Positions 26,061 through 35,201 of a stretch of 64,000 nucleotides of DNA are shown piece after piece (within the stretch, counting starts at the first letter, position 1; every line of letters starts with the position of its first letter). The stretch is from Hymenobacter profundi (lineage in GTDB: Bacteria > Bacteroidota > Bacteroidia > Cytophagales > Hymenobacteraceae). The DNA lies in NCBI RefSeq assembly GCF_019334315.1, contig NZ_JAHWGL010000019.1:1-64000 (forward strand), read 5' to 3'. A program made the translations under genes and the position numbers. A model generated the notes under the pieces. It was given only the letters and a program-made list of their open reading frames with translations, made no database searches and was not told the origin of the DNA.

Positions 26061-27756
26061 AGTCGTTGATGCGGGTAGCGGGCAGCACCACCGTGAAGGT
26101 GGTGCCCACGCCGGGCGTGCTGCTGGCATCTAGCATGCCGCCTTGCTGCTGCACCAGGGAGCGAACCATGTAGAGGCCCAGGCCAGCGCCCTCGCCCTCG
26201 GCCGTGAGGCGAGTGAAGGGGCTGAACAGCCGCTCTTTATCCCGCGTGAGGTCGATGCCGATGCCGTTATCGGTTATGGTCAGTACCACGGTATTGTCGC
26301 GGCTGCGGCTGCTCAGGTGCACCACCGGCGGCCGATCGGGGGCGCGGTACTTGAGGGCGTTGTGCAGCAGATTCTTGAGAATGCTCTCCAGATAAGCCGG
26401 GGGGCATACCACCACCGGCGCCCGGCTGAAATCGGCCGTAATGACTCCATCCTGGGCCTGTATATAACCGATAAGGTCGGTGTAGACGCGGCTGAAAATC
26501 GTTTGCAGCTCTACCTTCTCGGCGGGCGGAGCCACCGTGTGCTGGCTGCGCAGGATTTCCAGCAACCCCGATACGGTGCTCGTGAGCCGGTGCACCTCCT
26601 TGCTCAGCAGCGACATCACATGTTCCTGCGCCGTGCCAGCGGGCTCCTCGTGGTACACTTCCAGCAGGCTATGCAAATTATTGACTGGTCCTTTCAGGTC
26701 GTGAGCGGCAATGTGCACGAAGGTGTCCAGGGAGTTATTGGCCTCTTGCAGCGCCTGGTTAAGGCGGTAGGCCTCGTAGGTGGCTGCGGCGTGGTTGAGA
26801 GCCCGCCCGGCGTAATCGGCTACCAGGGAGAAAAAGCCTTGATAATCGGCATTGAGGGGGCGCCGGGCGCTCAGGCCCACCACAAGGATTTTGTCTACTA
26901 TCTGGTCGGCCTCATGTAGCCGCAGGGGTAGCATAAGGGCCTGTCTTGGGTCCACGGCCCATTCGCCCTCCGGCCAACTTCCGAAGCGGGCAGCCAAATC
27001 AGCAACCAGTACCGGCTGGCGGGAATACAGCGCTTCGGCCATCGGCCAGTACCGATCGGAGGAGAGAGGGATAGTGCTGGGAGCCGTGGGCTCGCCGGCG
27101 GGTAGGCCAAACCACCCCGTTAGGTGGGCCAGCTGAGCCGGTTGATCGATGCTATACAGCAACGCAAACGGAATATCCTGCGAGTCGGTAGCCAGGGAAG
27201 CTACCAAGTGCTGAGCGGCTTCTACGGGTTTGGTGGCCAGGGCAGCGTGGGCCATCAGGGAGCTGAACATAGCCAACCGTCGCTGGTTCAGCACCGTGGT
27301 AGTGGTTTCTATGGCCGTCACGAAGATGCCGGCCACTTGCCCGCTTTCATTACGAATGGGGCTGTGGCTGAAAGTGAAGTACGTTTCTTCGACGAATCCC
27401 TGCCGGTTGGGTAGTACCAGCTGGTTTTCAAAATGCGTGGTATTGCCGGCCCACACCTGATCGAAGATAGGCGTCAGAAAAGGCCACATTTCGCTCCACC
27501 AAGCCTGCGCCGGCTGGCCCAGCGCGCCAGGGTGCTTGCCCTGTAGAATGCTGGCGTAGCCATCGTTGTAGAAATGAATCAACTCCGGTCCCCAGTGCAC
27601 CATCATCGGAAAGCGCGAGCCGAGCATAATCTGCACGGCGCTAATCAGGCTTTGCGGCCAGTCAGCCACTGGCCCCAGCTTGGTTTGGGACCAATCGAGT
27701 GTTCTGATTCGCTCGCCCATTTCCCCGCCTCCCGTAAATAGGATATCTGCACTCAT
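26059..27756 (-). CDS. PAS/GAF-type sensor histidine kinase
   Basis: About 565 residues from the ATG at 27756 (MSADILFTGGGEMGERI); upstream codons in the frame do not look native. The N-terminal PAS-like domain (about 20-150) opens with DWSQTKLGPVADWPQSL, typical of soluble kinases with PAS and GAF input domains; a GAF-like domain covers about 165-330. The dimerisation/phosphoacceptor helix has HIAAHDLKGPVNNLHSL, and the ATPase domain shows the N box (LKNLLHNALKY), G1 (ITDNGIGID) and G2 (GEGAGLGLYMVRSL). No response regulator gene is adjacent, so it is an orphan by position. No membrane helices are seen. Confidence 0.9.
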   Translation of the reverse strand: MSADILFTGGGEMGERIRTLDWSQTKLGPVADWPQSLISAVQIMLGSRFPMMVHWGPELIHFYNDGYASILQGKHPGALGQPAQAWWSEMWPFLTPIFDQVWAGNTTHFENQLVLPNRQGFVEETYFTFSHSPIRNESGQVAGIFVTAIETTTTVLNQRRLAMFSSLMAHAALATKPVEAAQHLVASLATDSQDIPFALLYSIDQPAQLAHLTGWFGLPAGEPTAPSTIPLSSDRYWPMAEALYSRQPVLVADLAARFGSWPEGEWAVDPRQALMLPLRLHEADQIVDKILVVGLSARRPLNADYQGFFSLVADYAGRALNHAAATYEAYRLNQALQEANNSLDTFVHIAAHDLKGPVNNLHSLLEVYHEEPAGTAQEHVMSLLSKEVHRLTSTVSGLLEILRSQHTVAPPAEKVELQTIFSRVYTDLIGYIQAQDGVITADFSRAPVVVCPPAYLESILKNLLHNALKYRAPDRPPVVHLSSRSRDNTVVLTITDNGIGIDLTRDKERLFSPFTRLTAEGEGAGLGLYMVRSLVQQQGGMLDASSTPGVGTTFTVVLPATRIND

Positions 27757-27891
27757 ATGACTGTAAAGTTGCGTGTAGTACAGCGGTTGCCAAATTGGTA
27801 ACAGTATACGAAGCAAAAGTAGGCAGCCAACACGAAGCAACCCGCACGTTTTACGTTACATAGTGTTGAGTTGGCGCAGAAGGCGGAATAT

Positions 27892-29301
27892 TTACCGTGT
27901 AGAACCCGTATCTACCCCCACTTGCAGGCGCGTTTGGGCAGCCACCGGCAGGGCGCTCAGCAGATCCAGCCCCGTGGCGGCTTCCAGGGCGTCTACGCTC
28001 ACGCGGTACTGGCCCCAGTTGGGGCTCACACTGTTGTCGTTAGGGGTGTCGATGGCGATGATGCGGGCCTGCCCGGCCGCGATACGGCGCAGATCGTCAG
28101 TGCCTTCGGGTAGCACCACCAGCACCTTCCACACGCGCTTGGGTACCGTCACGTGGCCCTGGTCGATGGTGGTGGCGGCGCCGTTGGCGCCTACCCCGCC
28201 CCGGCCGTAGCTGCCCATCACGATGTAGATTTCCTTGCCCTGCCTCACCAGGCTGCGCCCATATTCTTCCAGTGCCGACCACGTGCGCTGGTTGTTGTTG
28301 GGCGCCTGCGGAATCATGTTGGTCATCAGGAAAGTAGCCGAGTTGTCGTCGAGCGTGTAAGTGCGGTCGGCGGAGGGGCAGTTGTGGCCTTTGTCGAAGC
28401 CCGAGCCAGAGTAGCTTTTCGGCGTCACTTGGTAGAACTGCCGAGGTAGGGCGGGGTCGGGGCGGAAGTCATCCTGACGCGGAGCTGAGCCCATTTCGGC
28501 TTTGCTCAGGTGCCAGCTCACCCAGGTAGGCGTGCCGCGCTGGGCGTTGTAGCTTAGCGTGTACTGCGGCTTCACCAGCAGGTAATTATTCGGCGTGCTC
28601 AGGCTGGCCGTAGCCCCGCTGGGGTTGCCAAGGAGCAAACTAGGGTCTTGAGTGGGGGCTGAAGGGCTGGGCGACTGGGGGGTAGGGGTAGGTGAGGGGG
28701 TAGGCGAAGTAGGAGCGGGCGTAGAGGCAGAGCTGCCGTTGCTCAGCAGCTCAATGTCGTCAATATTCAGGCGGCCCTTGCCTGTGTCTGCCTTCCTGAT
28801 TTCCAGACGAACCGGTCCTGCTTGCGGTACTGTGAAAGTAGTTGTCAGCAAGCCCGCACCAGCGGTGCGTACTGGCTGGCCTACCCGTGCGTAGCGCCGG
28901 CCGCCGTCCTGGCTCAGCCATAGCTCCCAGGTGCTGGCGGGGTCGGTGCCGTAGCTGGCGCTGCTGATGCGGATGGTGCGCACGCCTGTAGGCGCGTCGA
29001 AATTCATGCCCAGCCGGCCGCCTTCGCGCAGGCGCGCAGCGCGTTGGCCGTCCTTATGGTCCTGGTCCGACGTGCCAATGAGTGCCTCCGCAAAGCGCCA
29101 GGAGCCGGAGGGTAGGGCCTCATCGGCGGTAGCGTAGGCGCCTTTGCTACCCGTCTCAAAGGTTTCGGTGAGGGGCGGGGCTGCCTGGGCAGTTGCGGTT
29201 TGGGCGGGGGTAGGGAGCACCACGGCCGCCGTGCGCGTTTCAGCAGATTGCTGGGAGCAGGCAAGTAGCGCTACAGGGAGAAGCAGGAGAAGTCGGGCCA
29301 T
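27892..29301 (-). CDS. Secreted NUC1-family DNA/RNA non-specific endonuclease with N-terminal beta domain
   Basis: 469-residue lipoprotein precursor (lipobox ALLAC, C15). Residues about 42-190 are a beta-rich domain like those of cell-surface binding modules. A Pro/Ser/Thr linker spans 191-220, and the NUC1 nuclease domain runs from about 235 to the end. The catalytic motif is D303-K-G-H306 followed by NCPSADRT; most relatives have DRGH, so Arg is replaced by Lys. Downstream Q332, N336/N337, W341 and E345 match the magnesium-binding helix. It would degrade extracellular nucleic acid for nutrition or defence. The window also encodes a NuiA-like inhibitor domain (13297-14190). The linker-coding DNA is very G-rich on the plus strand. 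Confidence 0.92.
   Translation of the reverse strand: MARLLLLLPVALLACSQQSAETRTAAVVLPTPAQTATAQAAPPLTETFETGSKGAYATADEALPSGSWRFAEALIGTSDQDHKDGQRAARLREGGRLGMNFDAPTGVRTIRISSASYGTDPASTWELWLSQDGGRRYARVGQPVRTAGAGLLTTTFTVPQAGPVRLEIRKADTGKGRLNIDDIELLSNGSSASTPAPTSPTPSPTPTPQSPSPSAPTQDPSLLLGNPSGATASLSTPNNYLLVKPQYTLSYNAQRGTPTWVSWHLSKAEMGSAPRQDDFRPDPALPRQFYQVTPKSYSGSGFDKGHNCPSADRTYTLDDNSATFLMTNMIPQAPNNNQRTWSALEEYGRSLVRQGKEIYIVMGSYGRGGVGANGAATTIDQGHVTVPKRVWKVLVVLPEGTDDLRRIAAGQARIIAIDTPNDNSVSPNWGQYRVSVDALEAATGLDLLSALPVAAQTRLQVGVDTGSTR
28654..28700 (+). other. Potential G-quadruplex tract inside the nuclease gene
   Basis: Six guanine runs of 5, 3, 3, 6, 4 and 5 bases occur within 47 bases, separated by 5, 2, 5, 2 and 7 bases. 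This satisfies the usual G3+N1-7 pattern several times over. The gene lies on the minus strand, so the G-rich strand is the template strand and encodes the Pro/Thr/Ser linker. Whether it folds in vivo is unknown. Confidence 0.6.
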
Positions 29302-29652
29302 AGCACGAAAGTACTAGGCTAGTTGGAGACTACCTCAGCAGTGCATCGTACTACACCTGTCAAATATGGTCTTTCCTTTCTTTAGCTGGTGTGCTGGCCT
29401 TAGAAACAGACAAGCAGGACTGCGACAATAGGCTTTAGATAGCCAGCAGACTACTTTTTGCGTCAATATGGCATCCTTGTCAGTAGCCAGGCAACTTAGT
29501 AGGGAGTTGAACAGTATGGCGTATATACCTAGCTGTTATCCTACTTTTGCCACGATTGGTACAACTTTCGCCTAGCGTAGGATAGCAGTGTGCTTCCATC
29601 TAACGAAGCCGGTGCTATTGTTCTGTTTTCCTACCCTCTCTCCCTGTTTGCC
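29302..29652. other. Divergent intergenic region between nuclease and M48 protease genes
   Basis: No coding frame with family character is seen in these 351 bases. On the plus strand TACTTTTG at 29542-29549 is an exact TAnnTTTG match and is the best promoter candidate for the M48 gene, about 100 bases before its ATG. On the minus strand TACTTTCG (29306-29313, one mismatch) lies almost against the nuclease start. The region is visibly less GC-rich than the genes around it. Confidence 0.45.
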
Positions 29653-31095
29653 ATGTCACTCGTCTCTTTCTTTGCTCGCCATGCCCGCCTCGGTGCGCTG
29701 GGCTTACTGCTGCCCCTGGCAGGTTCCACGGCCTTTCGCTCGCCCCAACAAACCAAACAAGCCAAACAGCCCGATCCGCAGGTGATTGCGCAGTTCGGTC
29801 TGCTCAATAATCCAGCCTTGCAGAAGTTTATCGACGTGAAAGGGCAGCAGATGGCCGCCGTATCCAACCGCGCCGATTACGGCTACAACTTCACCATCGT
29901 CGATTCGCCTGTTATCAACGCCTTTGCTGCGCCTGATGGCAACGTGTACTTCACCCGCGGCATTATGGCGCACTTCAACAACGAGGCGCAATTTGCCGGG
30001 GTGCTGGGCCACGAGATTGGGCACATCACGGCCAAGCACGGCCAGAAGCAGCAAACGCGCTCTACTCTGGCCACGGGGGCACTGCTACTGGGGTCCATCT
30101 TTTCGAGCCGCATAGCGCAGCTTGCCCAGCCGTTGTCGCAGGGGGTAGGGCTGCTGTTCCTGAAGTACGGCCGCGACGATGAGCGCGAGGCCGATAAGCT
30201 GGGTGTGGCCTACAGCACCAAAATCGGCTACGACGCCAGCAACATGGCCGATTTCTTTCAGACCCTGCAACGCGAGCAGGCCGCCAGCGGGGCCGATGCC
30301 GTACCGGATTTCCTGTCGTCGCACCCCAACTCTGCCGACCGCTACACCACCGTGAAGCAACTGGCAGCCAATGCCAAACGGCAAACCGGCAGCCGCGCCC
30401 TCACCGTCAACCGCAACTCCTACCTGCGCTTGATTGAAGGGCTGCCTTATGGCGAAGACCCGCGCCAGGGCTTCGTGGAAGGCGGCGTGTTCTACCACCC
30501 CGATCTGAAGTTCCGCTTCCCGATTCCTAGTGGCTGGAAGTCGGAGAACTCGCCTTCGCAGTTCCAGATGGCCGAGCCCAACGGCAAAGCTGTGCAAATC
30601 CTGACCACGGCTGGCAACGGCACCCTTGAGGCCGCCGCCCAAAGCCTAGCCGAGCAGCTGAAGTTGCAGTCGCCGCAGGCTTCGCGCACCACCATCAACG
30701 GCTTTCCGGCGGTGGCTATCCAAGGGAGCCAGGTAGGGCAAGACCAGCAAACCGGCCGGCAGAGCATCACGGCCAGCACGCTTTCCTACGTGATTCAGGA
30801 TGGCAAAATATTGTATGCCTTCATTGGTTTGTGCGCGCCCAACACGCTCGATACCTACGGCCCCAGCTTTCAGCGCACGGCCCAGGGTTTTGCCCGCCTC
30901 ACCGAGGCCAGTAAGCTGAACCGTCAGTCGGAGAAAATCCGCATCAAGACCGCCAAAGCCGGCCAGACGCTCGCGCAGGCTTTCGCGGCCAATGGTATTC
31001 CCAGTAAACGCTACGAGGAACTAGCCATTCTGAACGGTATGAAAACCACGGATAAGCTCAGCGCGGGCACGCTCTATAAGGTGGTAGGCAAGTAG
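29653..31095 (+). CDS. Secreted M48-family metalloprotease
   Basis: 480 residues from the ATG at 29653 (MSLVSFFARH); the longer frame begins at a GTG 21 codons upstream and its extension does not improve the signal peptide. An N-terminal signal/anchor is followed by the M48 peptidase domain with the zinc motif H120-E-I-G-H124 and the third ligand in DEREADKLG, like BepA/YfgC quality-control proteases. Residues about 270-420 form a second domain of unknown role, and the last 50 residues (GQTLAQAFAANGIPSKRYEEL, then LAILNGM) look like a LysM-like module. A periplasmic role in outer-membrane protein turnover is plausible. It ends at a strong terminator. Confidence 0.9.
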   Translation: MSLVSFFARHARLGALGLLLPLAGSTAFRSPQQTKQAKQPDPQVIAQFGLLNNPALQKFIDVKGQQMAAVSNRADYGYNFTIVDSPVINAFAAPDGNVYFTRGIMAHFNNEAQFAGVLGHEIGHITAKHGQKQQTRSTLATGALLLGSIFSSRIAQLAQPLSQGVGLLFLKYGRDDEREADKLGVAYSTKIGYDASNMADFFQTLQREQAASGADAVPDFLSSHPNSADRYTTVKQLAANAKRQTGSRALTVNRNSYLRLIEGLPYGEDPRQGFVEGGVFYHPDLKFRFPIPSGWKSENSPSQFQMAEPNGKAVQILTTAGNGTLEAAAQSLAEQLKLQSPQASRTTINGFPAVAIQGSQVGQDQQTGRQSITASTLSYVIQDGKILYAFIGLCAPNTLDTYGPSFQRTAQGFARLTEASKLNRQSEKIRIKTAKAGQTLAQAFAANGIPSKRYEELAILNGMKTTDKLSAGTLYKVVGK

Positions 31096-31120
31096 GACCG
31101 AACCCTGCCTGCCCCAAGTG

Positions 31121-31166
31121 GCCCCCGGCACGCCGAAATGGTAGTTTCAGCGTGCCGGGGGCTTTA
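31121..31166 (+). terminator. Terminator after the M48 protease gene
   Basis: Perfect GC-rich 13-base arms (31121-31133, 31150-31162) with a 16-base loop, then TTTATATAT. It begins 25 bases after the stop codon. Confidence 0.75.
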
Positions 31167-31232
31167 TATATCCGTAGAAAAGGCATGATGACCAATTTTG
31201 CCTGATGCGGTTCTTTCTTTACCTCTTCTTTC

Positions 31233-32237
31233 ATGCATTTTTTTAAACGGATTGCCGGCTACCTGTTGGCAGTGGTGGGTACGTTGGCCCTGGTAGTTAC
31301 CCTGCTTTCGCTATTCAACGCATCAGTGTGGTGGCTACAGGTGCTCGATTTTTTTCGGTTTCAAACCTTGATTCTGCACGCGCTGGTGTTGCTGGGACTG
31401 GTGCTGCTGGGCTGGCAACGCCACCGCACGGCGCGCCTGCTGCTGCTAGTAGGCACGGGGGTAGGGCTGGCGTTGCAGGCGCATTTGCTACTGCCGTATT
31501 CCCCGCTGGCTACCCGGCCTGTGCCCGATGCCACGCCTGCCCAGGCCAGCAATCCGGCGGGCCGCCTGCGCCTGCTCGAAATCAACGTGTACATGAAAAA
31601 CCGCAAGGCCGCGCCGCTGCTCCAGCTGGTGCGCGACGTGCAGCCCGACGTGCTGCTGGCCGTAGAAACCGACACGTGGTGGGTGCAAGCCCTGCGCCCC
31701 CTGCAACCGCAGTACCCCTACCGCTTAGAGCTGCCCCGCGACAATACCTACGGCCTGGTGCTGTACTCGCGCCTGCCGCTGGTAGACCCACAGGAGCAAA
31801 TTCTGCAACAGAAAAACGTGCCCTCCATCCGTACCGGCCTGCGCCTGCCCAACGGCCGCGTGGTTACGTTCTACGGTGTGCATCCTACCCCGCCCTTCCC
31901 CGACAACTACCCCAACAGTGTGGGCATGAAGGACGTAGCCCTACGCAAAGTAGGCCGCATGGTGAAGCAGGAAACCCGCCCCGCCCTCGTGTGCGGCGAC
32001 TTCAACGACGTGTCCTGGTCGCACACCACGCGCATGTTTGAGGCCGATGGCGAGCTGTATAACGTGAACCTGGGGCGCGGTCTGTTCAACACCTTCGATG
32101 CCCACTGGTTTCCCATCCGCTGGCCCCTCGACCATCTGTTTGTCACCAAACAATTTCGGCTAGTAGAGCTGAAACGCCTGCCCAGCGTCGACTCCGACCA
32201 TTTTCCTCTGTATGCGGAATTGGTGCTGGTAGACTAA
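31233..32237 (+). CDS. Membrane-anchored endonuclease/exonuclease/phosphatase (EEP) family hydrolase
   Basis: 334 residues. The first 95 contain three hydrophobic membrane segments (about 8-30, 40-62 and 70-90). The EEP domain follows, with the metal-binding glutamate in LLAVETDTWW, the VHPTPPFPD loop, the aspartate/asparagine pair in VCGDFNDVSW and the catalytic SDHFPLYAEL at the end. The layout resembles YafD-like proteins. The EEP fold covers nucleases, phosphodiesterases and sphingomyelinases, so the substrate is not predictable; the domain most likely faces the periplasm. Convergent with the M19 dipeptidase gene, with only about 60 bases between. Confidence 0.87.
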   Translation: MHFFKRIAGYLLAVVGTLALVVTLLSLFNASVWWLQVLDFFRFQTLILHALVLLGLVLLGWQRHRTARLLLLVGTGVGLALQAHLLLPYSPLATRPVPDATPAQASNPAGRLRLLEINVYMKNRKAAPLLQLVRDVQPDVLLAVETDTWWVQALRPLQPQYPYRLELPRDNTYGLVLYSRLPLVDPQEQILQQKNVPSIRTGLRLPNGRVVTFYGVHPTPPFPDNYPNSVGMKDVALRKVGRMVKQETRPALVCGDFNDVSWSHTTRMFEADGELYNVNLGRGLFNTFDAHWFPIRWPLDHLFVTKQFRLVELKRLPSVDSDHFPLYAELVLVD

Positions 32238-32298
32238 ACTTAGAAGCCCACCACTATCCCCCGCCGCAACGGATAAAGGTGTTGCTACCCAGTGCTGT

Positions 32299-33372
32299 CT
32301 ACGCCCACGCCCGGCGCAAAAAACGCAGCCAGTTGCCGTGCAGCACATTTTCGATGTCCTGATCGGAGTAGCCGCGCTTGGCTAGCAAGTTGGGTAGGCG
32401 TTGCAGATCGGCAATGGTTTCGAGGTCGTAGGGGCACTGCTCGCGGCCGAAAGCGCCGTCTAGGTCGGAGCCGATGCCCACGTGCAGGGTGTTGCCGGCC
32501 AGTTGGCAGATGTGGTCGAGGTGGTCGACTACCACCGCCAGGTTGCAGCCCATACCTACCGGCGTCGACTCGCCCCGTACCCAGCCGGGTACCATCATCC
32601 AAGCGTCCAGGGCGCCGCCAATCACGGCTCCGCGGGCTATTAGGGCCTTAAGTTGCTCGTCGCTATACTGGCGGTTGTGGTTGACCAGGGCGCGGCAGTT
32701 GTTGTGACTGGCCCACACCGGCCCGTTGAAGTGGTCGAGAGCTTCCCAGAAACTGTCGTCGCACAGGTGCGTGGCATCCAGAATAATGTTGAGGCGCTCC
32801 ATCTCGCGCAGCAAGGCGTGGCCGTTTGGTCCCATGTGGCCGGTAGCGTCGGTGCCCTGGGCGTAGCGGCCGGGGCCGTAGTGGGCCGGCCCCACAGCCC
32901 GCAAGCCAGAGCGGTGAGCCTGTTCCAGATAGTCCACCGTTATCAGCGAGTCGGCGCCTTCCAGGCTCAAGATGTAGCCGATGGGCTTGGTTTCGGCGGG
33001 CATATTATCGTCTGCCCACAGGGTTAGGTGTTGCTCCAGAGTAGACAGGTTGTGCACCTGCACCATTTCGCCGGCGGCTTCCATGGCTTGGTACCACGCC
33101 AACTGGCCTTGGGTTTGGGCCCAGGCCTGGGCGGGCGAGTGCCAGCCGGGCAGCGGGTTGTCGGGCGCCACGAAGCGGGCAATTTGGGTGGCTACCACCA
33201 GCCCAATGTGGCCCCGGCGCAGCTCGGGCAGGCTCACCACGGCGTTGCCCCGGTCGGGCTTGTCGGTGAGGCCGGCTTCGCGGGCGTTGAGGGCGGCCAC
33301 GGGCTGGGTCAGGTCCCGATTCCACTCCAGCGCGTTCATGCTCAAATCCAGGTGCGCATCGACTATCAGCAT
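32299..33372 (-). CDS. Membrane dipeptidase (M19 family, renal dipeptidase type)
   Basis: 357-residue zinc dipeptidase. Metal-binding residues are visible in VDAHLDLSMN (HxD), in the glutamate of ILSLEGAD and in DATHLCDDSFW; HVGIGSDLDGAFG closes the site. M19 enzymes hydrolyse dipeptides and tolerate a C-terminal D-residue, which makes them useful on peptidoglycan-derived or D-amino-acid dipeptides. It starts 3 bases after the stop of the D-TA-like gene, indicating translational coupling, and is the last gene of the module with RidA and GntP. No signal peptide is evident, so it is probably cytoplasmic. Confidence 0.92.
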   Translation of the reverse strand: MLIVDAHLDLSMNALEWNRDLTQPVAALNAREAGLTDKPDRGNAVVSLPELRRGHIGLVVATQIARFVAPDNPLPGWHSPAQAWAQTQGQLAWYQAMEAAGEMVQVHNLSTLEQHLTLWADDNMPAETKPIGYILSLEGADSLITVDYLEQAHRSGLRAVGPAHYGPGRYAQGTDATGHMGPNGHALLREMERLNIILDATHLCDDSFWEALDHFNGPVWASHNNCRALVNHNRQYSDEQLKALIARGAVIGGALDAWMMVPGWVRGESTPVGMGCNLAVVVDHLDHICQLAGNTLHVGIGSDLDGAFGREQCPYDLETIADLQRLPNLLAKRGYSDQDIENVLHGNWLRFLRRAWA

Positions 33373-33375
33373 AAG

Positions 33376-34482
33376 CTATACGGTAAGAGTCCGGCCGCGC
33401 GCGACGGTTTGCCACGTCGCAACCGGTTGGTGATGTTGAATGACGACGGCCTGCTCGTAGAGCGCCACCGTGGGGCAAATGTGGTGGGGCAGGCCGTAGA
33501 GCAGGTCGCCTACCCGGTATGGATGTCCGGGGCCAGCTTCCAGCACGAGGTGTTCTTCGCTGTGCCCAACGGGCCGCAATTCGGGGGCGTTTAGGAAGGT
33601 CACGCGCTTGTCCAGCGTGTTTTCCGAGGCAATGGCCTTGTGCCCCAAATCCACGCACAGAGTGGTAGGGGTAGGCAGCGACACCACTCGCGTAAGCACC
33701 AGGGCCGCCGGCTCAAACGGTTGCTCCGCGAATGCCTGCCCGTAGCCCCCGTCCCAATAGATGAACGTGCCAGGGCTGCATTCCACCCCCAGCCGCGCCG
33801 CGTGGATGGGGTAGGTAGGCGTGCCGCCCGCCACCACAATGGAATGAAATCCAGAAGACTGCAATTGCGTTACCAATTCCTCCACCGGCGCAAACGCTGC
33901 GTGACAGCGCGCCGTGCGCTCGGCCAGATCCGGTTCGTGAATGTGGCCGTCGTAAGCGTGCAGCCCGGCCACGTGGAGGTGGGGTAGGGCGGCGCACTGC
34001 TGGTACAGCGCAAACGCCGCAGCCGGCGCAATGCCTGAGCGGTTCATGCCTACGTTCAAATCCAGAAAAACTGTAACGGTTACGCCACTGGCGGCGGCTA
34101 GCTCATCGAGGTAGCGTGCGGTTTCGTACTGATCTACCAAGCAGGAAAACCGGGTGTGCGGGTAGCGTAGTACCAGTTGAAGAAAGCGCTGGGCTTTAGG
34201 CCCCACGGGCTGGTAGGCCAGCAGCACATCGGGGGCGTGGCAGCCGGCCAGCATCTCGGCTTCGGCAATAGTGGCGCACTTGAATTTGTGGATGCCAGCG
34301 GACATCATCAGCCGTGTGGCTTCCGCACTCTTATGCGTTTTTATGTGCGGCCGCAGCCGGGCTACGTCGTCAATACTCGCCGTGAGCTGGGCCAGATTGC
34401 GTTGTACCCTATCCAGGTACACCACTAGGGTAGGCGTATCCAGCTGGTCGGGGTTGTTGAGGCGGAACCAATCTTCTGGCAT
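33376..34482 (-). CDS. D-threonine aldolase/D-serine dehydratase-like PLP enzyme (fold type III)
   Basis: 368 residues from the ATG at 34482 (MPEDWFRLNNPDQLDTPTLV). The alanine-racemase-like barrel begins with DTPTLVVYLDRVQRN, and the PLP lysine lies in RPHIKTHKS near residue 48. The C-terminal beta domain carries LPHHICPTVALYEQ, matching the His-x-Cys metal site of the D-TA/D-serine dehydratase family. It would cleave D-threonine to glycine and acetaldehyde or deaminate D-serine to pyruvate through 2-aminoacrylate; sequence alone does not decide. A RidA gene directly upstream favours an aminoacrylate-producing dehydratase. It is coupled to the M19 dipeptidase downstream. Confidence 0.88.
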   Translation of the reverse strand: MPEDWFRLNNPDQLDTPTLVVYLDRVQRNLAQLTASIDDVARLRPHIKTHKSAEATRLMMSAGIHKFKCATIAEAEMLAGCHAPDVLLAYQPVGPKAQRFLQLVLRYPHTRFSCLVDQYETARYLDELAAASGVTVTVFLDLNVGMNRSGIAPAAAFALYQQCAALPHLHVAGLHAYDGHIHEPDLAERTARCHAAFAPVEELVTQLQSSGFHSIVVAGGTPTYPIHAARLGVECSPGTFIYWDGGYGQAFAEQPFEPAALVLTRVVSLPTPTTLCVDLGHKAIASENTLDKRVTFLNAPELRPVGHSEEHLVLEAGPGHPYRVGDLLYGLPHHICPTVALYEQAVVIQHHQPVATWQTVARGRTLTV

Positions 34483-34525
34483 AATAGGGAGAGGTAGGGG
34501 AAGCAAGTTGGGTGGGGTAAGATGA

Positions 34526-34990
34526 TTACGCCAGCTCAAACAGCGCTTCAATCTCCACCGGAATGTTATCCGGCAGCGAGCCGAAGCCCACGGCGCTGCG
34601 CACACCTACGCCGTTTTCGGGGCCCCACACCTGCGCAAACAGCTCGCTGCACCCGTTGATGATGTAGGGATGCCGCTCGAAATCGGAGGTGCAATTCACC
34701 ATGCCCAGCACCTTGATCACGCGCTTCACCTTATCCAGGCTGCCCAGGTGGGTAGCGATGGTGGAGAGAATGGTGAGCCCTACCTGCCGGGCAGCCAGCT
34801 TGCCCTGCTCCATATCCAGGGCGTCGCCGATGCGGCCGATAATCAGGCTCTTATCATCCTGCACCGGGCCGTGGCCGGATACGTAGAGGTACTTGCCGTC
34901 GATGAGGTAGGGCTTGTACACACCCAGGGGGGTAGGGGCGGGAGGTAGGTTCAGTCCCGTGGCGGCAAAGTTTTCGGAAGGAGTGGACAT
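34526..34990 (-). CDS. RidA-family enamine/imine deaminase
   Basis: 154 residues from the ATG at 34990 (MSTPSENFAATGLNLPP). It belongs to the longer-tailed YjgH/YjgF-like branch of the family: YLYVSGHGP near residue 38, VNCTSDFERHPYIING, and the conserved arginine in GVGVRSAVGFGSLP. RidA proteins hydrolyse reactive 2-aminoacrylate and related imines released by PLP-dependent dehydratases. Its position 43 bases upstream of the D-TA/D-serine dehydratase-like gene fits that partnership. It is separated from the GntP gene by a palindrome. Confidence 0.92.
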   Translation of the reverse strand: MSTPSENFAATGLNLPPAPTPLGVYKPYLIDGKYLYVSGHGPVQDDKSLIIGRIGDALDMEQGKLAARQVGLTILSTIATHLGSLDKVKRVIKVLGMVNCTSDFERHPYIINGCSELFAQVWGPENGVGVRSAVGFGSLPDNIPVEIEALFELA

Positions 34991-35068
34991 GGTAGAAGGA
35001 TTGAGTTTTACGTGTTGAGTTTTGAGTGGCATTTAAGTGGAATGGTTGACGGTAGTTTGAGTCAACCT

Positions 35069-35164
35069 GAACGGTGTAGAGACGCATACTTGCGTCTTAC
35101 CGTCCGCGCCGCATGGCCGATGTCGTTCAACGACGAGACGCAAATATGCGTCTCTACACCGTTC
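35069..35164. repeat. Palindrome between GntP and RidA genes
   Basis: Perfect 29-base arms (35069-35097, 35136-35164) flank a 38-base loop. Each arm has the word GTAGAGACGCA and its own small internal inverted repeat (AGACGCA..TGCGTCT). A solitary GTAGAGACGCA is also found at about 25983 after bglX, hinting at a dispersed family. It may separate a GH20-GntP transcript from the RidA/D-TA/M19 transcript. Confidence 0.85.
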
Positions 35165-35201
35165 ACTAGTTATATAAGATAACCAACAGACGTAGTTGTC
35201 G

